From Onchidella celtica (taxonomy: Eukaryota; Mollusca; Gastropoda; Systellommatophora; Onchidiidae), in the NCBI GenBank assembly GCA_963931925.1, contig OZ007570.1:68601714-68665713 (forward strand): a stretch of 64,000 nucleotides of DNA, written 5' to 3'. A program made the translations under genes and the position numbers. Shown in pieces: positions 34,739 through 47,156 of the stretch (the stretch's first letter is position 1; every line of letters begins with the position of its first letter). The notes below the pieces were generated by a model. That model was not told the DNA's origin and did no database searches. It saw only the letters and a program-made list of their open reading frames with translations.

Positions 34739-37700
34739 CCAGCCAATGAGCTGGAACAAAAGAAAAAGAGATAAAATATGATTAGAATAAATTACAACAT
34801 TAATCAACGAATCATACATGTATGCATAGAAATCGAGTAATTTCCAAAACATCAATGTGATACAAGTAATCACATGGGAGGGTACAAATGCTATGGATAA
34901 TGAGGTACAGGTAAGAATTAAAATACAGGGATTCTCCGGTAACTGTGGATGCAATGTACTATTGTGAATGGACATAATCAAGGAGCAGGATTACAATCGT
35001 TCTATTATACTTAGCGGGGCCCAGCAAATCTAGAACTGGCATTCCAACAATGGCCTGCTGACATCTGATAATACAGAGCGCATGCCGCGGTACAGGTCAT
35101 CCTACTCAAATTTTCACTGACCCGCTCATTGGCTATTGTACTGGGGTTGCTCCCCTTTCCATCCGATACCGGAGGGTCATGCCCCTATAGTCGCAGGCCG
35201 ATGCTAAAGCGTACATAACCCTACATAGGGAGAACCCTCCTTGATCCTGTCCATCACACATCTTACAAAACTCATGAAATATACACATAATTTATAATTT
35301 GGAACTCATTGTAACATGTGGAACTCATTGAAACAGTTAATTCATCGCCAAATATAAGAACTCATTGGGACGTGTTAAGAAATAATCGGATAAAAAAAAG
35401 TCGGGAGCTCACCCGTGTGAGACCGTCATAACACATCTCAAGCACTAAGCATGTAATATAATTACACTGTTATCTATTGCAAAGTAGTCTAGCGGCTTGA
35501 CAAAAGCACCCGTAATATAATCAAATGCGTAGTGCCGCTCACTATGTTGAATCACCAACAATACAGTCATGTATGTCAAGAAATCCTCAAGGTCTACTAC
35601 AACAAGGCAATGCTACACACGCACACAAGGGAATCGTAATTTATCTTGAAGTTAGTTAGCTATCGTTAACATCTGGCACAACAACAGGGCACCTACAGAC
35701 CGTTTAACACGAACTTAAACCATAAAACATTGTCCAAATGCTAACATAACATAGTGTACATAAAGGCGAGCAGACCATCAGCAACTAATACAAGTAACAG
35801 GGCATCTTACTTCGAATGGCAATTAAGGATAATTACCGTTAAGCCGGACTCACTTTACTTTTTATAGATCACTTCTATGTGGCATCATCGGGGAGCACAT
35901 CGGCGATATCAGGACAGTTAACCGGTATCAATTACGCAAATCAAAGTTACTTCTAATGAACTTTCCATGTCGCCCAAAGTTCCTCCTGGTCCTGCGCTAC
36001 TGCATCACGCCTTTAGCGGGACGGCGTCGGCAAGCTCCTGAACTACCGTCGGTCTGGGTTGACTGGCCCTTTTCAGCTCTTGTCTCCGCGTCTTTGATTG
36101 GCGTGCATCCCAATCATGACATTGTATCGTATTTATAGTGCCCCTCGGACATGGGAGGGAGTAGGTCTAGTGTTGTTGACAATTTGAATGCTCAGGCATA
36201 GGACCTAAACCCAATAACATTAATGGTCTGTGTACCAGAACAAAAACTTCCCAGCGCAGATAATACTGTAAGGACAGAAGTCAAACAGGTATATCTGGTA
36301 AAAGTATAGAAGATGCTCTATCGTTCTATTGAGCTACAATTTAATAAGTTTAACTCAGGTTCTATTTATCGGTGATAAAACACGTCCAGCTCATCATTTA
36401 TTTAAAATCCGAGACTTTTATTGACGATCTGACTACGATATGCACATCGAAGTTTTATAAAATTTGTATCAATACAAAGTAGGAAATTCCTAATAAAATT
36501 CTAACCGGCTCCCTTGTCCAGAAACTCGGTAGTAGTTTCAATATAATTTTTCAAATGTGAGGGGATAGGTAAAAATGAACAAAATCGTGCAGGATAAAAT
36601 AATAATAAAAATTATCACGAGCAGTTATATTTTACGGGAAAGGTATTGCATACTCTTGAAAATAAATCCGAATTTCTGTTTTTCTGATGGTCAGCAAGAA
36701 AGAAAACGTACATTTTAGGCACTACTCATGAGCTGGATACCCTTTGGTCACCATTTTCCAACTGACCAATCAAAATGATTGTGCTTCCTCACAGCAACGT
36801 GAATGACGGATCTCGAGGTACCGCACACAAGGGAAGTAATTCAAGTAATGGCACCTAGACAAGTGCATAACTCTCTATGAGTAGCCTTACCTTAGTCACG
36901 CAAACTAGCGTTACAGTGGAAGTAGATGACATACGATTTTTAAAAAAATCGTTCATTGTCTTACAGAATGGAAGATGCAACAACGGAAAGTAGCAACAAG
37001 GGAATATTGAACTTGAGAAGAGCAAGCCTAAAAAGGCTGCTGCCCGGGCAAAATGAAAAAAAAAAAAAAAGCTCCCTCCCGATCCTTCCCAAATGGGCGC
37101 AGTCAATTTGCGGACCCAAAATGTGGGACCACTAAAAAATTCAAATTGAGGCAGTAATCTTATAATCGAATACACTCGATCTATGACGCACATGTCAAAT
37201 CCGGCAAATTGTACTTTTTCAAATTTGGTTCCACAAATGGAATATAGGCCGCCGTCTCAAAGGATAAACTTTTCAAAATAGAAATATAAAAACAACGACC
37301 ACAAAAGAAAAAAACAAAAAAAAAGTACCAAAAAAAGCAACAACAACAACCAACAACAAAAACAACACCAAAAACATTAAACAAAGACGCGCAGACACAG
37401 AGATCCCCCGAAAGCAAAGACCCCAAAACAAGTAAGGAGGAAATAAAGGACCATGATGAATCCCTTGATCTGTTGCTCAAAATCGCGACCATGGTTTCTT
37501 GTTTCATTTTACATCATTTTTTGGTCATCTGTAATCACTGCCAATTATGCGCTGGCTGATGATTCAACATGATATTATTGTTATATAATTATAACTATCA
37601 AAGAAATATAGACATAGCTGAAAATGTCCGTTGTTTTTCGACCCTGTTTTCTGGTGATGCACCTTTGATATTGTAAGAATGTTCTTGGTCTAAACCTAGT

Positions 37701-37934
37701 AAGCGTTTTCCCCCACATTTATAAAAGTAAATAAAAAAGGAATTAACATCACGCCGGTTTATAGTTTAGACCGATTTCCACAATGTCACACGATCTTGTC
37801 ATTAATTTAACGGTTTTAACTTTAGTCTCCGACATCGATGCTTTTCGTGACGAATAATACGTCCATGACCAGATTTCCTTGTTCATTGCACCCCAGACAC
37901 AGACCGAGACGGACCATTCCTTCTTTCACTTCTG
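34739..37934. other. No gene recognised
   Basis: About 3.2 kb without a supported gene. Frames of 60-110 codons have no known domain. A-rich runs lie near 37055-37070 and 37310-37385. No RNA gene or element boundaries were seen. Confidence 0.45.
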
Positions 37935-38300
37935 TCCACAGCTTGTGCGCATATAAACACGACGAGTGCTACTCACAGAGCTCTGTCGTACGAGTCTTTT
38001 TCGCTCAATATGAAGGGGGTGTGGTGTGAATTGTTGCATTGTTGACATGGATGGTACGCGCACAAGTCGGCGGACGGAAAAATATTTGGTCCGTCGTGAT
38101 ATCCTGTGTCTGGGATAATTATATCCACAGCTTACGCACATGTAAACACGGTGAGTACAACTCACAGGGCTCTGTGGTACTGGTCTTTTTCGTTTAATTA
38201 TGAAGAGGTGTGGTACGAATATTTCTTGCATTGGTAACATGGATGATACGCACCCATGTCGACGGACAGAATTTGGCGACTTGAACCGTCTCGATATCCT
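37935..38300. repeat. Two tandem copies of a ~189-bp unit
   Basis: Copy 1 starts TCCACAGCTTGTGCGCAT (37935) and copy 2 TCCACAGCTTACGCACAT (38124). Both continue with AAACACG, ACTCACAG, TCTTTTTCG, GGTGTGGT, GACATGGATG/AACATGGATG and CGGACGGA/CGGACAGA in the same order. Identity is about 75-80%. No coding function is evident. Confidence 0.8.
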
Positions 38301-38631
38301 AGTCTGTCATCCTATGTTTCGGATTACATCAAGACGAGCATGAGTACCACTGCTCACACGGCCATCAACTTTCCTGCTGTCACTATAACCAGGCGTTCTG
38401 ATGCACCAGTGGCCCTGTGCATGAACTGTCAGTAACTGGTTACACTGTGGTGCAGGCCTTATTCGTCGGTGCAAACGCTACCCGGTATGCATGAACTTTG
38501 CGTAAGCCTACACCCACGTGTAAACGGTTGGTAATATTACACTTTCTCCGAGGACGACTAAATCAGCTACGCAATGCGTAACAAGCTTGGGAAAGAGGGG
38601 CCCGCTAGAAAGAAAGAAATATAGTAACTAA

Positions 38632-39853
38632 AAGGGTTATTACACGTACAGTTAAACCGGATCAGTTTTGGATTTACGTTGGTCGTCAGTCGGCCTGCAG
38701 TCGAGTTACAACGTGTAATAAGGAAACCGGACGAAAAACGTAGAAATTTGACCTGGCCGACGGTCGCGTCCTGAAAATCAGGCGTTGCCTGATATTTGGG
38801 ATCCGGCCGCCTTGCTGGCGTACGTGACCACATTTCAGAGCCCACGTGACAGCACTTTTATCTGCAGGCATTAATGCAAAGTTATCGAAAACGGCGTCTG
38901 AGCATAAAAATGATATCAAATTCGGAATCAGCATATCAAAATTAACAAAAATACTCGCGAGTGACCAATTTTATCGCCGCATTATTTATTTTATTTTTTC
39001 CATGATATTTTGCACTGTTCATTGTGGAAGTGAGTGTATTGTTTTTGTCATGACAATGATCTCCCTTGTTGCTCTATTGAATGGGGGATGTAGTGTATAG
39101 CCTGGGGAATTATGTATGCATGAACTCTCTGTGGTGCAGGGTTGTGTGATGCTCGATTTCGCTGTTCTCTCCTCAAACACGGCGGTTTCCATTATGTCTT
39201 CATGGTCCAAAGAAACAGTTCTTCAATTTATTGAAATTTATCGTTCCACAGAGTGTTTGTGGAAAATTAAATGTAAGGATTATAGCAATAAATTTTCAAG
39301 AGAAAAGGCTTACGAAAAACTCGTCAACTTTTGCAAACAATTGGATCCCAATGCGAACAGAGACCCACCGTTTCAAAAAAAAAAAATAATAATCAAGAAT
39401 CTCAGGAGTTCTTTCAGAAAAGAACTAAAGAAACAAGAGCAGTCACTTTTGTCAGGTGCTGGAGCTGATGAAATTTATAACGAACCAAATTTATTTTATT
39501 TTAAAAGTCCTCAGAAAAGGTTCTTGTCTCCTCCAGTGGATTTGTATGTAGAACACAATCCTCTTTAAAAGCCAGTCTTTTGACCCAATACGACGTTGTT
39601 TTCTTCTCTTGTTTTTCAAAATAACATAAATTGCTACATTTTCAGGCAGTTCCTCTGTCACCCATTGTATGTATTGATTGCCGCGCGTCTGCTATATGCC
39701 CAACACGTGTCTGCTTGTATGTGGACGGCCTGCAGTCGGACCGTAACGTGTAATAGCAAACTTTGTCGTACGGTGGACTGCGGGCCGAGTGTCGACCGAA
39801 ACTGATCCAGTCTGAAAAACTGATCCGGTTTGACTGTACGTGTAATACCCCAT
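38632..39853 (+). mobile_element. PIF/Harbinger-like DNA transposon (nonautonomous)
   Basis: 1,222 bp. Ends are inverted: the left reads AAGGGTTATTACACGTACAG and the right, reverse-complemented, ATGGGGTATTACACGTACAG; both then run on with AAACCGGATCAGTTTT. TAA at 38629-38631 and 39854-39856 is a 3-bp target duplication of the TWA type typical of PIF/Harbinger. A 30-bp direct repeat (CGGCCTGCAG...CGTGTAATA) sits near each end at 38691-38720 and 39726-39755. It carries a MADF-domain gene but no DDE nuclease, so it needs a helper. Superfamily assignment rests on the duplication and the MADF gene and is moderate. Confidence 0.7.
39194..39568 (+). CDS. MADF/Myb-SANT-like DNA-binding protein of a transposon
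   Basis: ATG at 39194 gives 124 residues; the frame upstream of it is open but unlike the family. Residues about 3-100 fit a MADF domain: WSKETVLQFIEIYRSTECLW, then a Tyr/Lys-rich helix with REKAYEKLVNFC, and IKNLRSSFRKELKK. Proteins of this type are the second, DNA-binding gene of PIF/Harbinger elements, working with the nuclease at the terminal repeats. It lies centrally in an element with matching ends and TAA target duplications. Stop at 39566-39568. Short for a two-domain regulator, so it may be truncated. A host MADF factor is less likely given the setting. Confidence 0.65.
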   Translation: MSSWSKETVLQFIEIYRSTECLWKIKCKDYSNKFSREKAYEKLVNFCKQLDPNANRDPPFQKKKIIIKNLRSSFRKELKKQEQSLLSGAGADEIYNEPNLFYFKSPQKRFLSPPVDLYVEHNPL

Positions 39854-40060
39854 TAATATTTGAGTCCAAAGCACGACTTCACGGGCCAAGGGGAAAAAGT
39901 GGATTTCTACTCACCCTCGATCTCTTGGTTTTGTTTTGATCGGCGTTATGTTCTCGCAGCATTGATTGGAGGATACAAATTTTGTACATGCGCAATGTCA
40001 GTTTTTATTGCATCGGTAAACGACAATTGATACGTAGCTAAAGGTAGGTGCAATTATGGT

Positions 40061-41194
40061 CCATACATTCCCCCAAAAAACATGAGGTTACACCAAGGTG
40101 GCTGTACGTACTACTCAGCCTGCACCATGGGGCGAAACGGGCGGATTTACACCAAGTTGATGCACACAGCCACAGGTAACTAGCCTATCCGCAGAGTAGT
40201 GTGACATTGCCACAAGAAACAAGGTTCGAGATGATCTGGAACGGTGAACCCTCCGACCAGTTTTCTATTGTTGGTTATAAGTCACAATCATACTTGTCGT
40301 CCAATGGGATTAATGGATTATATTGCGTGAAAATAACCAAATGAACACAACGACCTATTTGTTCGTCAGACCAGAAGAAAGTGGAGCCTTTGTCTTCCCG
40401 CCTTTTTGTATTAACTGTCTGGTCGTAGGGTTAACTTTCTAAAACCGTATAGTTTCACACCAGTAAGGAGAAGAAGACACACACTAGCGTGTCTTCCGTT
40501 GAATAATGCAATAGTGCCTACCGTGAGTTGTAGTCTGTCTGTGAGTAGACATTATGAAGAGGAAGACTGCCTGTGGAGAAATACGGGGCATGTAAAAGCC
40601 AACGTATCACAAACATATGGCAGTGTGTGATTTCTTATAAAAATTAACAAAACTGAAGTTTCAAAATGAGGTTGTAAAAAGACATACAAACAGTGTCAGT
40701 TTCTGTCAAGTTAGATATAACTGTCCAGTTAATTGTAGGGATATTCTAAGGCATGTTATGTCCATGAGAGACTAAGGATGACCCGTTCATGAAAGAGGAA
40801 TGATCAGACTGATGGCCTGTTTCCTTCCCACCGTTTTCATTTCCTTTCTTTAACTCTAAAAAGAAAATCATGCAAAATGGAACGTGATAAATGCCAATGC
40901 ATTCGGCTTGTGTCGTAACTCCAGGCTGAAAAAAAAATAATTGACATTTAGAAGGGCCGGGTTAACAAAATGAAGCCACCTGAGACATCAGTGGTTGCTT
41001 GTCTCCAATAAACTTGTTTTTGCACTCTCCACTCTCCCTCTCACTCTCTCTCCCTCTCTCGGTCCTCTCTCCCTCTTGCTCCCTCTCTCTCTCTCTCTCT
41101 CTCCGATACTCTCTCTCTCAGATAGATTCTAAGTCGTCAGACCTGCTTCTTTTCATAGCCTGGCTGTTGGATAGCCGGATAAAGATATTGAAGC
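40061..41194. other. No gene recognised; CT-rich patch
   Basis: About 1.1 kb without a supported gene. A CT-rich microsatellite-like stretch lies at about 41025-41125. Confidence 0.45.
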
Positions 41195-42212
41195 TGTGTT
41201 CTCATGTGTACGAAAATGAAAACGGAAATGAAAATGGCATGCGGAAACGACGTGCGGAAATAAAATGTTGTGTTTCCATGTATACGGAAACGGAAAAGGC
41301 CTAAGTAAAGGAAAATACCACTTTTATTTCTCTAGTCATGAGATTCGTTCTTTGATATCTGCTATTTCTCTACCACCACGGCACCTGTTTCGTTCAGAGC
41401 CGAATGTAGATTCTTGCTTTGGGAGGAGGATTTGATTTAAATTTCACTCCTCCATCACAGTTATATGAAAAGGAAAAAAAAAGCTTCGTCGAGAGGGCCA
41501 TTGGTGGGTCCATGATTATTTTTTCATTCTTTCTTACAGTTTTCCGCTGAAATTGACATATGGCAGCGAAAAATGTGTGAGAAATTGAGATCCAAAGAGT
41601 AGAGTTGCTCTAAGAGCCTTAAAAGGGAAAGAGGATGGGAGAATCTCAGCGAATGAAAATTCTGGGTCGGGAGAAGGGTCGGGAAAGCATGCGGACTGGT
41701 GCAGTTTTTACATATGGTCATGATTTTGTTTTAAATACATGAACACGGGAAAAGCAAATGACATTGTTGATTTTTATTTTTAAAAAAGTCAAGCTGGTGA
41801 AAGATGTACATGGTTTGGGAGTGTGTGGGTGTGTTTGCGTGTGTGTGTGTGTGGGGGGGTTAAAAATGGATAAAATCAGTCGTACATAGATCTCCTTGTA
41901 GCGACATATAAATACATACAGGGTTGATGTTAATACAGCCGTCTGTGAGGTGACCCACTGATTGGTTGGCCCGGACAGCTGTGCTTCATTTCGTGCCCAA
42001 AAAAAAAAACGGGGTAATAAATCGGGAATGACGTAAGTTCCGGTTTGTGGCAAGGGTTAAAATTCGCTACCTGGTGCGAAAATAAATTTTTAGGCGTTTC
42101 TGCACGGCATTTAGGTTTCCGGATCCGCACAAGTGAAAACACCCTTCCTGTTTCACTATTTGATGTATTTTTAGCATTTTCGTTTCCGTTTCCGTACACA
42201 TGAGAATCCCCC
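41195..42212. mobile_element. Possible MITE-like element with imperfect inverted ends
   Basis: The left end GTTCTCATGTGTACGAAAATG (from about 41198) mirrors the right end, which reverse-complemented reads ATTCTCATGTGTACGGAAAC. Both continue inward with GGAAA-rich sequence. The span of about 1 kb has no coding potential and no convincing target duplication, so the class is open. Confidence 0.4.
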
Positions 42213-44216
42213 TTAGATGTCTTAATAGCCACATTAACTTCTTCAAATAAGCTGACTATTCTCAATCGTTGAGAGATGGCATCCCCTGTCGGAACCTGTT
42301 TTCCTGGAAATTCAAGATAGTATGATATTGCTGATCTGAGATGTGTGCGAAAAAGTTGAGTTTAAGGTCCAGCAATTTTTATTGTGCAAAGCACCGTGTA
42401 TTTTCCCTGTCCTCGCTGACAAAATTGGATATCATCGTATTATGTCAGATATAAACTTTAGAACAGTGTGACATTCTGACTTAATATCAGTAAAGCAATA
42501 CTGTCCTTTCACGAGAAAGAAACCTAATTCACTTAAAAATGTTTTTTTCTCTTTTTCTTTTATTTCAAGGCAGGTCCAAATAAAATTCGTCAATTAGCAG
42601 AAGCCAACATTGTCCTTAAATTATATTTTTTCAATATTATGCAAATAAATACAGAATCTAGAAATAAAAAAAATAAAAATAATAAAACATGCACAAATTT
42701 ATTACAGTAAGAAAATGTTGTGCAATTGCTAAAATGTGTAGTCGTGCTACAAACCTGGCATGGACCAGGACATTTCGCATAATACGCTTGCCGGGACATT
42801 TTAATTAATGAACGTATGTGCGTTAAATACAACACTATGGACGCTTTTCCTATTAGGGATAAAACACAACAAACTGAATGTTCTGTAAAACCGACAAATG
42901 CTAGAAGAACAATATATAGATACATAAAAAAAAAAAACATAGAAAATCTATTGCCGGAAGGCCAGAAGTCAAGTCAAAAGGTGGCAAAAAGAAAAAAAAA
43001 AGAAAGAAAGAGGAAAAGGGTATGCAGTAACTTTTCTTTTCGCCATATTTTAAACACATTTTAAAAGAGGCAGGAAACTCGGGGACAAAGTGAATGGACA
43101 AAATATCTGTGTGTTGAAAGAACAAACAAACAGTAAAACAACAAAAACAACAACCACAACAAAACAGAACTTCGAAAAGCAAGCAGAAAAGAGTCCAGCC
43201 TTTGTACCGACCGGCAGAAATGATGACGTCGCTGGGTACGTTTCCACTACGGTCGCATACACAAAGACTGGACTAATTTTTTTTTATATATATATTTAAA
43301 AAAAACTATTTAAATATCATTATGGCGTGTTTGTTACTGTTATTATTCCCATGCATTACACGGAATTATAGTGAAACAAATCCTTATTTACACATAGAGC
43401 ATTGATAGGATTGTCCCAATGTCTGCGGGAGTTCTCTTCCTTATCTTGGGTTAAAGAAAGAAAAAGATTGAAGACGTAAGCTGCTAGATTGTGAAACCCA
43501 GGTCAAAACAAATTAATAGCGGTTATTCAAAATCAGCAGCTTCAGAAAAAAAAATGACAGTAAAATTTGCCATTTCTGACTGACAAAGCTGGTACTCAAT
43601 GATCGAAACTTAAAATGATACTAAGACACAAAGAAGAAAACAATAATGTGGCACTTCTCTTTAAAAAAAAAAAAAGAAACATCTAACTAAACACTAAGGG
43701 AGACAAAGCGTCGGTTGACTCTAAACCGAAAATCATATTTGAAGGAAGACTAATTTCAATAATAATTGAAATAAATAAAAGACGAACATAACTTACCATT
43801 GTTAGTAATAGAAATTTCCCAATCATCCTTACTAGTGTTTGTTACGCGTACCAAGAAGCGGTTCGATTAAATCCTGTACCTATGTTCAGTTGGCTGCTCC
43901 TCTCTCTCGTTGCACAAAATAAAGCCAAGTCTCTAATGTTGATGTGTCATGGCCTTAGGGCGGGGAAAAGCCTCACCACATGTGTTTGTAGTCGACTTTA
44001 AATAAGCGGTTTTCAACAGGGGCCATACCTCCCCATCTCCCCCCCCCCCCCTTTTGAGCCATTTGAAGCAGTGCGGAATTTTGTCCCCTTTTTCTACCCG
44101 GCATGCCAGTCTCTAAAGAGAGCACAGAAGCGGACCACATGCGGAACATTTTGACAAGTTTAAGTTGTTGAACTTTAAAAGCAATTAGACCAATCTTGGT
44201 TTAAACTCAAATGTAG
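42213..44216. other. No gene recognised
   Basis: About 2 kb of AT-rich sequence with several A-runs (for example 42929, 42990, 43660). About 43310-43380 is a short diverged relative of the dispersed repeat at 8885 and 10365. A C-run lies at 44040-44051. Confidence 0.45.
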
Positions 44217-44520
44217 TCGGTATGCATGAACTAGTTACACCTACCTCCACCCACTTATCATTTGCCGCTTACCGCTGTTACAAAAATTGACATTGCGCAG
44301 GTACAGAATTTATATCGGCCAATCAACGCCACAAGAAAACAACGTCGATCAAAACAAAACTTACAAGTCGATGGTGAATAGAAATTCACTTTTTTTTTTT
44401 TACCAGGCCCGTGAGTTGGTGGATTGGAATAAAACATTAACTACTTCCTTTCTCTTTTTCTAATGGTTGCCTCTTTCCCAAGCTTGTTACATATTGCACA
44501 ACTGATTTAGTCGTGGGAAG
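44217..44520 (-). repeat. Uninterrupted copy of the dispersed repeat at 38.5-40.1 kb
   Basis: Inverted relative to the 38549-40055 flanks and lacking the 1.2-kb Harbinger-like insertion. It therefore shows the pre-insertion site (near 44425-44440). Confidence 0.7.
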
Positions 44521-44754
44521 GGTGATCCACAGAATAAATATAACACAGAATTACAAATCGCCTCTTCGGTATGTTCCGCCAACGCTCGGTCCGCCATTTT
44601 AATTTGTCGTATGCGACAGCTTTTTTACATCATTCTGTGGTTTCCTCGGGACCTCATGGTCATTACGCACATTTTTTATCTTTCGACATGGAGGAAAGTA
44701 GGTCTAATTCTACATGATAGCAAGCTAGTTAGATGTCGCCATTCATTTAGCCAT

Positions 44755-44970
44755 GCATCTATCCGTCTATCCATCCATCCGCCGGTCCTTTTGCCCGTCC
44801 ATCCACCCATCAATTCATGCATTAATTCATCCATCTATCATCCATTTACCAGTGTATCCATTCATTAAATTGTCTCCTTATTCATCATCCATCAATTCAA
44901 TCCATCCATCCATTCATTCATCCATCCATCAACTTATCCATCCATCCAATCATCCACCCACTCATCCATT
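44755..44970. repeat. Degenerate (ATCC)n/(ATTC)n tetranucleotide repeat
   Basis: Runs of CCATCCATCC and ATTCATTCATCC with many substitutions. Ser/Ile/His/Pro-rich frames over it are artefacts. Confidence 0.85.
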
Positions 44971-45280
44971 TGCAGACTTGGGACCACACTGTAATCCTCA
45001 CGAGAAATGCAACCGAAAATGAGGCAAGGCAGACCCTGCTCACTACCACACATACATGTTGCGACACGTGTGTTCGTAACCGTGCCACAAGTTTCGCAAG
45101 TCATAAAAAACGTGTGATCTCTAGTCTTGATTTCCATTCAGCTGAAATCTTAAAAATGACACAATACACGATCAACAAGGATACACGGTATGATGTTCAT
45201 ATTGATAGCCAACTTCGCACAATGCAACGCAACGCACACTGGGCATCGTCTATAGATACGAGGTATCATACGACAAAACA

Positions 45281-45350
45281 AAATGGCGGGTCGAGAACCA
45301 GTTTTGTGACGTCACTCAATGGGGATTGTGCATCTGCCTAAGTATAAGTC
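45281..45350 (+). promoter_or_regulatory. Possible promoter-like motif cluster
   Basis: Within 70 bp: AAAATGGCGGG (a YY1-type site, about 45281-45292), a full CRE palindrome TGACGTCA at 45307-45314, and AAGTATAAGT near 45341. No gene can be attached downstream, so this is a motif observation only; such clusters can arise by chance. Confidence 0.25.
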
Positions 45351-47040
45351 TGTGGAGTGATCTGCGTTTGCTTCTAACAAACACAAACATTATTATGTAG
45401 CTGATCACAGCACACCTACATCTGGAAAGTCGCCGACTTCTTAACATTACATGATTAATAGTCTTATGAACATGAACAGCCAATTGTTGATGCATTTGAT
45501 GAAGGGTGGTTTCTATTTTTGTTAAGGATACCTATACAATCAGTAAATGATGTGTCAACGCGAAATTTGAAAACCTTTACATAATTTATGTCTTTTCTGT
45601 GCATATTTTTTTTTTTTTGTTTGTTTGTATGACAGAGTGGGATACGGTGGGGAGGGAGTGGAGGTGGACGAACATTTGGGCACCAAGAGAATGATGGCCT
45701 GAAAAAGGTTTAATACCACTGCTTTATAGAACACGCCCTTCCCCCCCCCCCCCCACCCCACTCCACCGGCACAGTGATCGCTGTGAGCTTGGCAGCCGTT
45801 CAAATTGTCACATCTGTTCCGTTTCTTATGGTCCCTTGTACAGCCACGTGTACTTAATGTGCGTATTTCCAAATGCGCATTTTATTCATTACCACAGTTA
45901 GTATCACCACGATCACTCATGTAACTTTAATGAGACTATAACTTCCTGCTGCCCACCTTCAAACCTGAAGTAATTTACCATCTTGGCTTGGCTTCTCTAT
46001 GCTTCTTATTAGCATTAATATTAAATCGAATAAAAAAAAAAAAAAATAATTGCGGTCTATATCGAAAGGATGGGGAAAAAAGATGGACAAAACAACACTT
46101 AACACATCGGTTGCCACAACAACCATATTAACATATCAGAGCTTCTCATCTCGATAGATAGTCATGAACAGAATCTCCGGCTATCAAACTGCTTTCTCTG
46201 AAATACGGATCGTTCTGAAAGAGCCAACGCATCCATTTCTGCAGCTGTACTAAACAAATATTTCACGCAGGTTCTTTTGGGTGTGAAGCGGTGCGCCTTG
46301 ACCATTTCATCTATGTAGTTTATTGGGATGTCTTTTTATTGATTATTATTATTATTAAATCGAGTGTTCACTTTTGATTCCACCTTTGCGCTCCAACTGT
46401 ACGAATGTATCTTCCACGGTCCAGCTTGACTCAAACGATCAGTATACTATTGGTCAGATTATTTCATCCGTTGTTATAGACAGTTTACAATGAATCTCAA
46501 ACAGGTTACTCAATATTTGTCCTCCATTCATTCTTTCTTCTTTTTCGCTTTTGTTTGCTCGTCTTCAAAAGACATTCAGTTTAACCCCAGATGACATCCA
46601 CACTGACATAAGTTGAAGCTGGTTTTGGCATGAACGGCTTAAGTAATTTTGTTATCCATTCTGCAGTAAACGACGCATTTAAAGCATGTCGTAAGTCATT
46701 GTTCCCAAACAAGCTAATGGTTGATAACATTATCTAGGTGCTCTCGAGTATTGATAACTTGTTTACAATAATGACGTGTATCACTGGACTGGAAACTAAG
46801 AACTATCACTCCGGTGTTAAAGAAAAATGAGTGCCGCGAAAAATCGACGATCAGCGACCCATTTCATTTCTGTAAAAGACCTTTTCTATGCACTCTTTAG
46901 GAAAATAATGGAGTGCAAACGCACGAAATGGATCGCAGCTACTGGGCCATTTTCATCATGGAAGAAAGGTTCAGTTCTGAGTAATAATTTACAGGAAAAT
47001 GTCCGTTATCTAAAATCGGCCGTCGAGACTTCTTAAGTAA
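45351..47040. other. No gene recognised
   Basis: About 1.7 kb before the Penelope-like reading frame. Contains a C-run (45739-45755), an A-run (46030-46045) and a short 69-codon frame (46827-47036) without a known motif. The 5' end of the Penelope-like element may begin somewhere in its last few hundred bases. Confidence 0.45.
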
Positions 47041-47156
47041 AATTTTCCAGAAATACACGTATTTTATTTTCATTGACATCTGCTCTGTTTCCTTTTATTT
47101 TGATAGTTATACATTTTTATCGGTTTTTCTTCCTATATCTATATTTCTTTCACATC

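Larger units (their letters stand above)
38480..40060 (+). repeat. Unclassified dispersed repeat, interrupted by a Harbinger-like element
   Basis: Flanks at 38549-38623 and 39874-40055 together match, in inverted orientation, the uninterrupted sequence 44228-44515. Shared phrases include GACTAAATCAG, AACAAGCTTGGGAAAGAGG and TTGTTTTGATCG. Near 38484 CGGTATGCATGAACT could be its terminal sequence; the same phrase starts the 44217 copy. Class unknown. Confidence 0.7.

Noticed and set aside
42590-43299. Hydrophobic Phe/Leu/Cys-rich frames resembling membrane proteins
   Set aside because: Overlapping frames on opposite strands across A-rich and T-rich low-complexity sequence.
44970-45341. 123-codon plus-strand frame beside the CRE/YY1 motifs
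   Set aside because: No domain, partly overlaps tetranucleotide repeat, and the motifs lie at its 3' end and not upstream.
47073-47156. N-terminal extension of the Penelope protein (hydrophobic, signal-like)
   Set aside because: It starts at TTG; the first ATG is at 47157, so the hydrophobic stretch is probably untranslated.
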